Positions 14,733-22,412 are shown, counted from the stretch's first letter. The stretch: DNA of 32,268 nt from Acidimicrobiales bacterium (GCA_025455885.1 JALOLR010000023.1:1-32268); one strand, 5' to 3'. The notes: generated by a model from the letters alone, not told the origin. Program-made: numbers and translations.

Positions 14733-15911
14733 ATGGAGTTCCGTCGGATCAACTCGCTCCCGCCCTACGTCTTCACGATCATCGACTCGCTGAAGGTCGA
14801 GGCCCGGCAGCGGGGCGTCGACGTGATCGACCTCGGGTTCGGCAACCCCGACCTCCCGTCGCCCGAGATCGCCGTGGAGAAGCTGGCCGAGGCGGCGCAC
14901 AACACCCGCAACCACCGCTATTCCGCGAGCCGGGGCATCCCCAAGCTGCGCGAGGCGATCGCCACCTACTACGCCAAGCGGTTCGGGGTCGAGCTCGACC
15001 CGGACACCGAGGTGATCAACACCATCGGCGCCAAGGAGGGCTTCTCGCACCTCATGTGGACGCTGCTCCAGCCCGGTGACGCCGCGCTCGTGCCGTCGCC
15101 GTCCTACCCCATCCACATCTACGGGCCGCTGCTCGCCGGGGCCGACATCCGTGAGGTCCCCCTCGGCACGGGGAGCGAGTTCTTCGACAACCTCCGCGAG
15201 GCGTGGGCCTACTCCTGGCCCAAGCCCCGCGTGATCGTGATGTCGTTCCCCCACAACCCCACCACGACCTGCGTCGACCTCGACTTCATGCAGAAGGTCG
15301 TGGACTTCGCCCGGGAGCACGAGGTGGTCGTCGTCCACGACAACGCCTACGCCGACCTCGGCTTCGACGGGTACCGACCGCCCTCGATCCTGCAGGCCGA
15401 GGGGGCCAAAGAGGTCGCCGTCGAGCTCTACTCGATGACGAAGTCCTTCTCGATGGCCGGGTGGCGGGTCGCCTTCCTGGTCGGACGGGCCGACGTCATC
15501 GCCGCGCTCGGCAAGCTCAAGAGCTACCTCGACTACGGCACGTTCCAGCCCATCCAGATCGCCGCGACCGTCACGCTCAACGAGCTCCCCGACTTCCCGA
15601 CCGAGGTGAACGAGGTCTACCAGGGCCGCCGCGACGCCCTGTGCGAAGGGCTGAACCGGATCGGCTGGGAGATCGAGCCCCCGCAGGGCACGATGTTCGC
15701 CTGGGCCCCGATCCCCGAGCCGTATCGGGACATGGGCTCCGTCGAGTTCGCGTCGTTCCTGGTCCGGGAGGCCCACGTGGCGGTGTCGCCGGGCGTCGGG
15801 TTCGGTCACGGGGGTGACGGTCACGTGCGGTTCGCGCTGATCGAGAACGAGCAGCGAACCCTCCAGGCGATCCGCAACCTGCGGCGGGCACTCACCCGTC
15901 TCGACGGCTGA
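14733..15911 (+). CDS. alaC: Alanine transaminase AlaC-like, PLP-dependent
   Basis: A 392-residue class I/II aminotransferase. It matches E. coli AlaC (YfdZ) closely from memory over its whole length: [12 protein letters not shown] at the N-terminus, GNPD (37-40), [16 protein letters not shown] (61-76), [12 protein letters not shown] (121-132), [10 protein letters not shown] (171-180) and VSPGVGFG near the C-terminus. The PLP-binding Lys is K237 in [12 protein letters not shown], with D203/Y206 (HDNAYAD) as cofactor contacts. It transfers the amino group between glutamate and pyruvate to make alanine; LL-diaminopimelate aminotransferases are the nearest alternative. Single gene with its own leaderless promoter, an inverted repeat over the -35, and an ACT-domain gene 87 bp downstream that may be linked in amino-acid sensing. 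Confidence 0.93.
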   Translation: MEFRRINSLPPYVFTIIDSLKVEARQRGVDVIDLGFGNPDLPSPEIAVEKLAEAAHNTRNHRYSASRGIPKLREAIATYYAKRFGVELDPDTEVINTIGAKEGFSHLMWTLLQPGDAALVPSPSYPIHIYGPLLAGADIREVPLGTGSEFFDNLREAWAYSWPKPRVIVMSFPHNPTTTCVDLDFMQKVVDFAREHEVVVVHDNAYADLGFDGYRPPSILQAEGAKEVAVELYSMTKSFSMAGWRVAFLVGRADVIAALGKLKSYLDYGTFQPIQIAATVTLNELPDFPTEVNEVYQGRRDALCEGLNRIGWEIEPPQGTMFAWAPIPEPYRDMGSVEFASFLVREAHVAVSPGVGFGHGGDGHVRFALIENEQRTLQAIRNLRRALTRLDG

Positions 15912-15985
15912 CCGCCCGCCCCTCGGGGCAGCGATGCTTCGCGCGTTCGTTGCGACCCGGAAACACGGTGTTCACCCGGCGGTCC

Positions 15986-15991
15986 TACGGT
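15986..15991 (+). promoter_or_regulatory. -10 box TACGGT, leaderless start
   Basis: TACGGT, seven bases, then ATG at 15999. It also argues against the in-frame GTG at 15990, which overlaps the box. Confidence 0.5.
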
Positions 15992-15998
15992 GACCTCC

Positions 15999-16682
15999 AT
16001 GACGACGACCTACATCATCCGGGTCTGGATGCCGGACCGGCCCGGTGCCCTGGGGGCGCTCACGAGCCGCATCGGTGCGGTCGGGGGCGACGTCGTCGGG
16101 ATCGACATCCTCGAGCGGGGGGCGGATCGGGCGATCGACGAGCTCGTCGTCGAGCTCCCCGGGCCAGAGCTCGTCGAGCTCCTGATCGCCGAGATCCAGG
16201 AGGTCGACGGGGTCGACGTCGAGGACATCCGGCCCGCGATCCAGGCGCTGCACGATCCCCGGCTCGACGCCCTGGAGACGGCGGCGATCCTGGTCGGCGC
16301 ACCGACGCCCGAGGCGGCCATCGAGGAGCTGTGCTCCCACGCCATCCGCACGGTCGGTGCCGCCTGGGGTGCGATCATCGACCTCGACGGCGAGCGGATC
16401 GTCATCGGTGACGGCGAGGTGCCGTCGGCAGGGTGGTTGGCGGCCTTCGTGGCCGGGAGCCAGAGCTCGGCCCGACTCGCCGGCGGCTCCGCGGGCCCCG
16501 GCGACGTGGCCTGGTCCCCTCTGCCGTCGGCCGGTCTGGCATTGGTCCTCGGGCGCGACGGTCAGGCGTTCCGGGCTCGGGAACGGAGGCAGGCGGCGGC
16601 GTTGGCCCGCATCGTCGACACCCGGTTTCGCGAGCTCAGGGCGTTGAGGTCGAGGCTCAGCCACCCGTCGGTGAGCCCCTGA
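15999..16682 (+). CDS. ACT-domain protein
   Basis: A 227-residue protein. Residues 1-75 form an ACT domain (strand TTYIIRVWMPDRPGALGALTSRIG, then a VVGIDI strand and LVVELP strand), the fold that binds amino acids and controls amino-acid enzymes. Residues 90-215 look like a second alpha/beta domain, perhaps GAF-like (a region reading AAWGAIIDLDGERIVIG, then GLALVLGRDG), but I cannot assign it firmly. ATG 15999 is preferred over GTG 15990 because TACGGT lies 7 bases before the ATG. It follows alaC on the same strand, so it may sense alanine or a related amino acid. Two strong hairpins follow its stop. Confidence 0.82.
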   Translation: MTTTYIIRVWMPDRPGALGALTSRIGAVGGDVVGIDILERGADRAIDELVVELPGPELVELLIAEIQEVDGVDVEDIRPAIQALHDPRLDALETAAILVGAPTPEAAIEELCSHAIRTVGAAWGAIIDLDGERIVIGDGEVPSAGWLAAFVAGSQSSARLAGGSAGPGDVAWSPLPSAGLALVLGRDGQAFRARERRQAAALARIVDTRFRELRALRSRLSHPSVSP

Positions 16683-16707
16683 GGGCGGCGTGATCCCCAT
16701 CAGGCCG

Positions 16708-16727
16708 ACCGGGGTCCCCTCCCCGGT
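16708..16727 (+). terminator. First of two tandem hairpins after the ACT-domain gene
   Basis: ACCGGGG / CCCCGGT, 7-bp stem with a 6-base loop, 25 bp after the stop codon. Together with the next hairpin it probably ends the alaC-ACT transcription. Confidence 0.45.
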
Positions 16728-16740
16728 TCGGGCCTTGCCG

Positions 16741-16770
16741 CGGCGACCGGGACCCCCTGCCCGGTCGCCG
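16741..16770 (+). terminator. Strong hairpin terminator candidate
   Basis: CGGCGACCGGG / CCCGGTCGCCG, an 11-bp perfect stem with an 8-base loop, between the ACT-domain gene and the phosphofructokinase promoter. No T-run. Confidence 0.6.
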
Positions 16771-16818
16771 TGGCGCGTCCGTCGCCCGGGGGAGCGGGAT
16801 GAGCGTGGCAGCCGTGGA

Positions 16819-16824
16819 TAGGGT
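16819..16824 (+). promoter_or_regulatory. -10 box TAGGGT for the phosphofructokinase
   Basis: Lies 45 bases before the ATG at 16870. The predicted leader would begin near 16831 and contain the 14-bp palindrome at 16835-16848. Confidence 0.4.
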
Positions 16825-16834
16825 CAACAACCGG

Positions 16835-16848
16835 CGACCGGCCGGTCG
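16835..16848. promoter_or_regulatory. Palindrome CGACCGGCCGGTCG in the phosphofructokinase leader
   Basis: A perfect 14-bp palindrome just after the expected transcription start. It could be an operator or an RNA hairpin. It shares the CGACCGG core with the terminator stem at 16741-16770. Confidence 0.35.
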
Positions 16849-16869
16849 AGCGACGAAAGCGAGAGCTTG

Positions 16870-17904
16870 ATGCGAGTGGCGATGCTGACCGGCGGCGGCG
16901 ACTGCCCCGGGTTGAACGCGGTGATGCGCGCGATCGTGCGCAAGGGAGAGCGCCACTACGGCGACGAGCTCGTCGGCTTCCTCGACGGGTGGCGGGGCGT
17001 GATCGACGGTGCGATCCGACCGCTCGACGTCGAGGCGTTCCGGGGGACCCTCCCTCGCGGGGGCACCGTGCTCGGCTCGTCGCGGACCAACCCCTTCAAG
17101 ATCGACGGGGGCGTCGAGGCCTGTCAGGAGTCCCTCGCCCGCCTCGGCATCGACGCGCTGGTGGCCATCGGGGGCGAGGACACGCTCGGGGTCGCCGAGA
17201 AGCTCTACGAGCTCGGGGTCCACGTCGTCGGGGTGCCCAAGACGATCGACAACGACCTCTCGGGCACCGAGTTGACCTTCGGCTTCGACACCGCCGTGCA
17301 GATCGCCGTCGACGCCATCGACCGGCTCCACACCACGGCCGAGTCGCACCACCGGGTGATGGTCGTGGAGGTCATGGGCCGCCACGCCGGCCACATCGCC
17401 ACGTGGGCGGGCATCGCCGGTGGCGCCACGATGATCCTCATCCCCGAGGAGCCCTTCGACATCGACGCCGTGTGCGAGGCCCTGCAGCGGCGCCACGAGA
17501 AGGGCAACTACGCGTCGATCGTGGTCGTCGCCGAGGGCGCCGTGCCGGCCGAGGGCACCATGGAGCTCCAGTCGGGCGAGCTCGACCAGTTCGGCCACGT
17601 CCGCCTCGGCGGCATCGCCAACCGCCTCGCCGAGGCCATCGAGGAGCGCACCGGTTTCGAGACCCGTCAGACCATCCTCGGGCACGTCCAGCGCGGCGGC
17701 ACACCGACCGCTTTCGACCGGGTGCTGGCCACCCGCTTCGGCGTGGCGGCGATCGACGCCGTGCACGACCGGGCCTTCGGTCAGATGGTCGCCCTCCAGG
17801 GAGGGGAGATCGTCCAGGTGCCCCTCACCGAGGCGGTCGGCACGCTGAAGACGGTGGATCCGGCGCTGTACCACGGTGTCGCCGAGGTGTTCTTCGCGGG
17901 CTGA
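16870..17904 (+). CDS. 6-phosphofructokinase, PPi-type active site
   Basis: A 344-residue group of PfkA-fold enzyme that phosphorylates fructose 6-phosphate to fructose 1,6-bisphosphate. Seen: GGGDCPGLN at the nucleotide/PPi loop (8-16), GGEDT (101-105), PKTIDND (123-129) with catalytic D127 and D129, MGRHAG (169-174) and HVQRGG near residue 277. Position 104 is Asp and 124 is Lys. In ATP enzymes these are Gly104 (and Gly124 in E. coli), while D104 with K124 marks pyrophosphate-dependent enzymes such as that of Amycolatopsis methanolica. So PPi is the likely phosphoryl donor and the reaction would be reversible. ATG 16870 is preferred over TTG 16867. It converges with the lipoprotein stub, 19 bp away. 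Confidence 0.92.
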   Translation: MRVAMLTGGGDCPGLNAVMRAIVRKGERHYGDELVGFLDGWRGVIDGAIRPLDVEAFRGTLPRGGTVLGSSRTNPFKIDGGVEACQESLARLGIDALVAIGGEDTLGVAEKLYELGVHVVGVPKTIDNDLSGTELTFGFDTAVQIAVDAIDRLHTTAESHHRVMVVEVMGRHAGHIATWAGIAGGATMILIPEEPFDIDAVCEALQRRHEKGNYASIVVVAEGAVPAEGTMELQSGELDQFGHVRLGGIANRLAEAIEERTGFETRQTILGHVQRGGTPTAFDRVLATRFGVAAIDAVHDRAFGQMVALQGGEIVQVPLTEAVGTLKTVDPALYHGVAEVFFAG

Positions 17905-17923
17905 CCACCTCGTGGCCCAGGTG

Positions 17924-18094
17924 TCAGGGCGTCGTCGAGGTGGTCTTCAGGGAGTCGGGGAGCCGTCCCTCCTGGATGTTGCGGGGGCTGTCCTCGGGCG
18001 TGACGCCGCACGCGCCGACGAGGGTCGCCACCGCGACCGCCGTCGCGAGGAGCAGCACCCTCGGACGCCTCCTCCCGCGCCGGACCGTGCTCAT
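17924..18094 (-). CDS. 56-residue lipoprotein stub in the LpqB position
   Basis: MSTVRRGRRRPR, a hydrophobic core, then the lipobox LVGA-C29: a clear lipoprotein signal peptide. Only 27 residues follow: CGVTPEDSPRNIQEGRLPDSL, then a Lys/Thr/Ser tail ending at the stop. In mycobacteria and relatives mtrA-mtrB is followed by lpqB, a ~580-residue lipoprotein with a GerMN domain that tunes MtrB. This stub has the right place, the right signal and a GerMN-lipoprotein-like beginning (C-G-x-P/T...PR-I), but no GerMN domain. It overlaps mtrB by ATGA and stops 19 bp from the phosphofructokinase stop. It could be a truncated remnant or a genuine tiny lipoprotein; I see no frameshifted continuation. Confidence 0.7.
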   Translation of the reverse strand: MSTVRRGRRRPRVLLLATAVAVATLVGACGVTPEDSPRNIQEGRLPDSLKTTSTTP

Positions 18095-19605
18095 CCCGTC
18101 TCCTTGTCGTCCACGGTGGGGATCGGCTCGATGAGCGGTAGTTCGACCACGAAGCGGGCGCCGGGCTGGCCGTCGACGCGGTCCTCGACCCACACCCTCC
18201 CGCCGTGCAGGCGGACGTGCTCGTCGACCAGGGCCAGGCCGAGGCCGACGCCGCTGTCCGTCGACCGGTTGCCGCTCCCGCTGCCGCGCGAGAAGCGCCC
18301 GAAGATGATCGGACGGTCTTCGGGGGCGACGCCGGGTCCCCGGTCCTCGACCGCGATGAGAAGACGCCCGTCCTCCGTGGAGAGGTTCACCGAGGTCGCC
18401 CCGCCCGCGTACTTCTCGGCGTTGTCGAGGAGGTTCGCGATCACCTGGCCGAACCGGCGCTTGTCGACCCGCACGATGGCGTCGCCCACCTCCGGTTCGT
18501 AGCGGACCGGTACACCGCCCCCGGCGAGGACGCTCACGGCCTGGATCACCATCTCGACGGCGACGACCTCCTCGAGGTGCAACTTGATCGCCCCGACGTC
18601 GAACCGGGAGATCTCGAGCAGGTCCTCGACGAGCTGTTGGAGGCGGTCCACGTCGGCGGAGAGGAGCACCAGCGCGGTCTGGGCCCGCTCGGGCAGCTCG
18701 TCGTGGGAGTTCTCCAGGACCTCCACCGTCGCCGCGAGGGTCATGAGCGGCGAGCGCAGCTCGTGGCTGACCTCCGAGGCGAACCGGGCATCGCGTTCGA
18801 GGCGGTCCTCGAGCGCCCCGGCCATCTCGTTGAAGGGCACGGCGATGAGGTCGAGGTCGGGGTCGTTGCCGGTGGGGAGGCGGGTGTCGAGCCGCCCGCC
18901 GGCGATGGCCTCGGCGGCCACGCCGACGTCGAGGAGCGGCGTGAACACCCGGCGACTGGCCCAGAACCCGAGCAGACCACCGGCGACGGTGGTGATCGTG
19001 GCGGCGCCGAGCAGCGAGATGGCCAGGCCCTCGAGCGTGTCGCGGAGGTCCATGAGCGACACGCCCTCGAAGTACTGGGCCTCGAGCTGTGGCACGGGGA
19101 TCCCCACCACCAGGTAGGGGCTCCCCTGGTAGCTGATGCGCATCCGGGCCGCCTCGCCCGCCCCGACCGTCTCGCGCAGCTCGACGGGGATGTCGTCCCT
19201 TCCGAACTCGCCGGGGTCGCTGGCGTACCACTCGCCCCCGTAGAGCATGACCGGGAGCGCGCCCTCCGGAGTGGGAAGGGCGGTCAGGACCTGCTGGGTG
19301 TCCGATGCGTCGAGTTCGGCGTCGAGACGGTTGTTCAGCCGCTCGGCGTTCGAGATCGCCTGGGACACGGCGCTGTCCTCACGCTGGGAGAGGAGGTTCT
19401 CCCTGGTCAGCCCGAACGTCACGACGGACAGGACGGCGGAGAGGCCCAGCGCTCCCAACGCGAAGGTCAGGGTCAGCCGCGTGCGGAGCCCCAGGTGCCC
19501 CCAGCGGCGTCGGCGGCGCCCGGTGGGGAGGGGGACGGTCGCGGCCGTCCCCGGTCGCACCTCCGCGGTGACGGCGCGGGCCTGGACGTTCGACGTGGTG
19601 GTCAC
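18091..19605 (-). CDS. mtrB: Sensor histidine kinase MtrB-like
   Basis: A 504-residue membrane kinase. Order: cytoplasmic N-terminus with an Arg-rich patch (29-35), TM1 (about 43-66), an extracellular sensor of ~125 residues, TM2 (about 192-216), HAMP (217-270), the phosphoacceptor H281 in SHELRSPL, and an ATPase domain with N-box NLLDNAEKYA, G1 DRGPGV, F-box FGRFSRG and G2 GVGLGLALV. With MtrA it controls cell-wall and division genes in actinobacteria. GTG 19605 is chosen because it lies 11 bp after the MtrA stop and starts right in front of the Arg-rich region. Its TGA overlaps the lipoprotein ATG by 4 bases, as in mtrB-lpqB operons. Confidence 0.9.
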   Translation of the reverse strand: MTTTSNVQARAVTAEVRPGTAATVPLPTGRRRRRWGHLGLRTRLTLTFALGALGLSAVLSVVTFGLTRENLLSQREDSAVSQAISNAERLNNRLDAELDASDTQQVLTALPTPEGALPVMLYGGEWYASDPGEFGRDDIPVELRETVGAGEAARMRISYQGSPYLVVGIPVPQLEAQYFEGVSLMDLRDTLEGLAISLLGAATITTVAGGLLGFWASRRVFTPLLDVGVAAEAIAGGRLDTRLPTGNDPDLDLIAVPFNEMAGALEDRLERDARFASEVSHELRSPLMTLAATVEVLENSHDELPERAQTALVLLSADVDRLQQLVEDLLEISRFDVGAIKLHLEEVVAVEMVIQAVSVLAGGGVPVRYEPEVGDAIVRVDKRRFGQVIANLLDNAEKYAGGATSVNLSTEDGRLLIAVEDRGPGVAPEDRPIIFGRFSRGSGSGNRSTDSGVGLGLALVDEHVRLHGGRVWVEDRVDGQPGARFVVELPLIEPIPTVDDKETG

Positions 19606-19616
19606 CGGGGAGGAGC

Positions 19617-20297
19617 CTACGGCTGGAGCTTGTAGCCGAGCCCCCGGACGGTCATCACGTGGCGCGGGTTGGCCGGGTCGACCTCGACCTTCATGCGCAG
19701 CCGGCGCACGTGCACGTCGACGAGGCGGCCGTCCCCGAAGTACCCGTAGCCCCAGACCCGCTCGAGCAGGACCTCCCGGCTGAAGACCCGGCCGGGGCTC
19801 GAGGCCAGCTCCACGAGGAGGCGGAACTCGGTCTTGGTGAGGTGGACCTCCTGGCCGCCGCGCAGCACGACACCCTCGTCCGGCACGATCTCGAGGTCGC
19901 CGAAGCGCAGGTGCGTGGCCGTCGGGTCGGCGGATCGGGCCCGCCGCAGCAGCGCCCGGATGCGCGCCGACAGCTCCTTCGGCGCGAACGGTTTGGTGAG
20001 GTAGTCGTCGGCACCGGCCTCGAGGCCGGCCACCACGTCGTGGGTGTCGGCCCGGGCGGTGACCATCACGATGGGGACGTCGCTCACCCTGCGGATCGAC
20101 CGGCACACGTCGAAGCCGTCGATCCCCGGCAGCATGATGTCGATCAGGACGACGTCGCTCGGATCGCGGGTGAACGACTGCAGCGCTTCCTCGCCGGTGT
20201 CGGCCTCCTCGACGACCCAACCCTCGTCCTCGAGCGCCATCTTCACGGCGGTGCGGATCCGCTCGTCGTCTTCGACCGTGAGGATCCGGGTGCCCAT
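19617..20297 (-). CDS. mtrA: Response regulator MtrA-like (OmpR family)
   Basis: A 226-residue regulator. Receiver domain (1-115): acidic pair D10-D11, phosphoacceptor D53 in LIDIMLPGIDG, and the conserved Lys in DDYLTKPFAP. Winged-helix DNA-binding domain (about 127-225): VHLTKTEFRLLVELA, the long recognition region RLVDVHVRRLRMKVE, and TVRGLGYKL at the end. VWGYGYFGDGRLVDVHVRRLR is very MtrA-like. ATG 20297 begins four residues before the first strand; an upstream frame adds only non-conserved residues. First gene of mtrA-mtrB-lipoprotein. Expected targets from relatives are cell-wall hydrolases, dnaA and its own promoter. Confidence 0.92.
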   Translation of the reverse strand: MGTRILTVEDDERIRTAVKMALEDEGWVVEEADTGEEALQSFTRDPSDVVLIDIMLPGIDGFDVCRSIRRVSDVPIVMVTARADTHDVVAGLEAGADDYLTKPFAPKELSARIRALLRRARSADPTATHLRFGDLEIVPDEGVVLRGGQEVHLTKTEFRLLVELASSPGRVFSREVLLERVWGYGYFGDGRLVDVHVRRLRMKVEVDPANPRHVMTVRGLGYKLQP

Positions 20298-20351
20298 GAC
20301 ACCCCTATCGTGCCCGATCCGTCCGCGAGATCCGCGCATCGGCGCAGGATT

Positions 20352-20371
20352 CGCCGGCTCACCTACCGGCG
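20352..20371. terminator. Hairpin between mtrA and the inositol monophosphatase gene
   Basis: CGCCGG / CCGGCG, 6-bp stem with an 8-base loop. It lies 20 bp beyond the stop of the minus-strand inositol monophosphatase gene and could terminate it before the mtrA promoter. Modest stem, no T-run. Confidence 0.35.
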
Positions 20372-20390
20372 CAGCCGGCGGGCGAGGGGT

Positions 20391-21200
20391 TCAGACGTCG
20401 GCAGCGCCGAGACCGGCGAGCAGCTCACGGAGCGGCTCGAAGAGCGCCGGGGGCGCGGCGAGGCAGAAGTCGCCGTCGAGCGGCCCGCCGTCGAGGTCGC
20501 CGACACGCGCCCCCGCCTCGGACGCGATCAGGGCTCCGGCGGCGTGGTCCCAGGGGGCCAGACCCTTCTCGAAGTACGCGTCGACCCGGCCACACGCCAC
20601 CGAGCACAGGTCGACCGACGCAGCGCCCATCCGCCGCACGTCACGGATGCGGGGGACGAGCTCTCGAAGGACGTCGGCCTGGTGGGCGCGACGCACCGGG
20701 TCGTACCCGAAGCCCGTCGCGACGAGCGCGTGCTGGAGCACCGTCTCGGTCGACACCGTGAGGGGCTCGCCGTTGCGGCGCGCACCCAGCCCGCGGCGTG
20801 CGGTGAACACCTCGCCGTGCAGCGGGTCGTGGACCACCCCCACCACGGCGCCCGTGGCCGTCCGCGCCGCGATCGAGACCGCGAACCCGGGGAAGCGGTA
20901 GAGGTAGTTCGTCGTCCCGTCGATCGGGTCGATCACCCACTCGATCCCCGACGTCCCCCGTCGCTCGGCGCCCTCCTCGCCGATGATCCCGTCGTCGGGG
21001 CGGACGGCGAGCAGCCGGTCGACGATCAGACGCTCGGCGGCGCGGTCCATCTCGGTGACCATGTCGGTGCTGGTGGACTTGGTCTCGACGGTCCGGGGAC
21101 CGGGGAGCACCTCGACGAGGAGCGCGGCCGCCTCCGCGGCCACGTCGACGGCGAGCGTCAGCAGCGCCGCGGTGTCCGGGTGCTCTCCGGGGTCGGTCAC
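20391..21200 (-). CDS. Inositol monophosphatase family protein
   Basis: A 269-residue Mg-dependent phosphatase of the inositol monophosphatase fold. Seen: GEEG (74-77), the metal-binding motif DPIDGTTNY (about 90-98) and the second motif APWDHAAGALIASEAGA (about 216-232) with its metal Asp. It would release inositol from inositol 1-phosphate, the last step before phosphatidylinositol in some routes, or act on histidinol phosphate or fructose 1,6-bisphosphate, which related members do. The GTG start lies directly after the stop of the upstream membrane-protein gene with no gap, so the two are cotranscribed. With the PimB-like and GT2 genes it fits inositol/mannose lipid metabolism. Confidence 0.9.
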   Translation of the reverse strand: MTDPGEHPDTAALLTLAVDVAAEAAALLVEVLPGPRTVETKSTSTDMVTEMDRAAERLIVDRLLAVRPDDGIIGEEGAERRGTSGIEWVIDPIDGTTNYLYRFPGFAVSIAARTATGAVVGVVHDPLHGEVFTARRGLGARRNGEPLTVSTETVLQHALVATGFGYDPVRRAHQADVLRELVPRIRDVRRMGAASVDLCSVACGRVDAYFEKGLAPWDHAAGALIASEAGARVGDLDGGPLDGDFCLAAPPALFEPLRELLAGLGAADV

Positions 21201-21584
21201 TCAGCGCACCCGCGGGGGTGGTCCCGACGGGGCGGTCGGGGGCCGGCGACGGCCCTTCTCGTCCAGGCCGGGACCCGGGCCCCCGCGGGCCTGGATGGTG
21301 TGCCACTCGCCCATGGCCCGCAGGGTCAGCACGGCCACGACCGCCGTCCCCCCGGCGGCCACGACCGCCCCGAAGAGCCCGCCGAGCCCGGTGATCGCCG
21401 CGCAGTCGTCGCCGGTGCACTGCAGTTGGGCGACGCCGTAGCCGATGAAGGCGCCCGCCGCCCCGGCGAGGACGATGGCGACGAACGCGAGCACGCGGGC
21501 GCCCACCGACGGCAGGGCGGTGGGCGCCGCCGACGGGGCCGTCCCTCCGTCGGCCGACGCGTCGGGCCCGTCGCTGTCGCTCAT
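21201..21584 (-). CDS. Small two-helix membrane protein
   Basis: A 127-residue protein: a Ser/Asp/Ala-rich N-terminus (1-25), two membrane helices (about 30-53 and 66-90) joined by a loop with two Cys (QCTGDDC) that could form a disulphide outside, and a Pro/Arg/Gly-rich C-terminal tail. No family recognised. ATG 21584 is preferred over ATG 21593 because TACCAT lies exactly 7 bases before it, as in other leaderless genes here. The stop codon abuts the GTG of the inositol monophosphatase gene. Function unknown. Confidence 0.72.
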   Translation of the reverse strand: MSDSDGPDASADGGTAPSAAPTALPSVGARVLAFVAIVLAGAAGAFIGYGVAQLQCTGDDCAAITGLGGLFGAVVAAGGTAVVAVLTLRAMGEWHTIQARGGPGPGLDEKGRRRPPTAPSGPPPRVR

Positions 21585-21591
21585 CCGGCTC

Positions 21592-21597
21592 ATGGTA
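21592..21597 (-). promoter_or_regulatory. -10 box TACCAT, leaderless start
   Basis: Minus-strand TACCAT, seven bases, then the ATG at 21584. It contains the alternative ATG 21593, which would then not be transcribed. Back-to-back with the promoter at 21645-21650. Confidence 0.5.
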
Positions 21598-21644
21598 CCG
21601 AGCCACGTCGCCCGGGCCGTCCTCGCTCGCCGGGGCGCGGGTCG

Positions 21645-21650
21645 TACGAT
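21645..21650 (+). promoter_or_regulatory. -10 box TACGAT, leaderless start
   Basis: TACGAT, six bases, then the GTG of the GT2 gene at 21657. The ATG inside the box runs to a stop after three codons, which supports the GTG. Confidence 0.6.
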
Positions 21651-21656
21651 GGCGGC

Positions 21657-22412
21657 GTGAAGCCGCTCGTCGTCCTGCCGACCTACAACGAGGCGGAGAA
21701 CATCGTCGAGGTCCTCGACCGCGTCCGTGAGGCCGTTCCGGAGGCCGACGTGCTCGTGGTCGACGACGCCAGCCCCGACGGCACGGCTGCACTGGCCGAG
21801 GACTGGGCGACCCGCCACGGAGGCGGACTGTCCGTTCTGCGGCGGGCGGGCAAGCAGGGCCTGGGATCGGCCTACCGGGCCGGCTTCGCACAGGGCCTCG
21901 CCCAGGGGTACGACGCGCTGATCGAGATGGACTCCGACCTCTCCCACGACCCGGCGGCGCTGCCCTCGCTGATCAGCGCCGTCGAGAACGGCGCCGACCT
22001 GGCCATCGGGTCGCGCTACGTCCCCGGCGGGAGCATCCCGGAGTGGCCGAAGTACCGGGAGTACTTGAGCAGGGGCGGGAACCGGTACGCCTCGCTCCTG
22101 CTCGGACTCCAGGTCCGCGACGCCACGGCCGGGTTCCGGTGCTACGCCTCGTCGATGCTCGCCCGGTTCGACCTCGACCGGGTCACCGCCGACGGCTACG
22201 GGTTCCAGATCGAGATGGCCTACGGCGTGGCCCGTCGCGGCGGGCGGATCGTCGAGGTGCCGATCAGCTTCACCGATCGCGTGCGGGGCACCTCGAAGAT
22301 GTCGGGACGGATCGTCGTCGAGGCGTTGGTGCTGGTGACGTGGTGGGCGATCCGAGACCGCCTGTTGCACCGCAACCGACCTGTCGACGAGCCGGGCGGG
22401 ACGGGCTCGTGA
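21657..22412 (+). CDS. GT2 polyprenol-phosphate mannose synthase-like
   Basis: A 251-residue GT-A glycosyltransferase of the Dpm1/Ppm1 type. Seen: LPTYNEAENI (7-16), VVDDASPDGT (34-43), the metal-binding DSD at 92-94 in MDSDLSHDP, GSRYVPGG, and DATAGFRCY followed by DGYGFQIEM. It lacks C-terminal membrane helices, so it is the soluble catalytic form. It moves mannose from GDP-mannose to polyprenyl phosphate, the lipid donor used outside the cell for mannolipids or glycoproteins. GTG start set by the -10 box six bases upstream. Divergent from the inositol-phosphatase pair and followed after 46 bp by an HTH membrane protein. Glucose as donor sugar cannot be excluded. Confidence 0.9.
   Translation: MKPLVVLPTYNEAENIVEVLDRVREAVPEADVLVVDDASPDGTAALAEDWATRHGGGLSVLRRAGKQGLGSAYRAGFAQGLAQGYDALIEMDSDLSHDPAALPSLISAVENGADLAIGSRYVPGGSIPEWPKYREYLSRGGNRYASLLLGLQVRDATAGFRCYASSMLARFDLDRVTADGYGFQIEMAYGVARRGGRIVEVPISFTDRVRGTSKMSGRIVVEALVLVTWWAIRDRLLHRNRPVDEPGGTGS

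Noticed and set aside
17906-17923. CACCT/AGGTG hairpin between the convergent phosphofructokinase and lipoprotein genes
   Set aside because: Only a 5-bp stem with an 8-base loop; too weak to call a terminator.
19659-21656. Long plus-strand extension in front of the GT2 gene
   Set aside because: Antisense to mtrA and the inositol monophosphatase; the GT2 family starts at GTG 21657.
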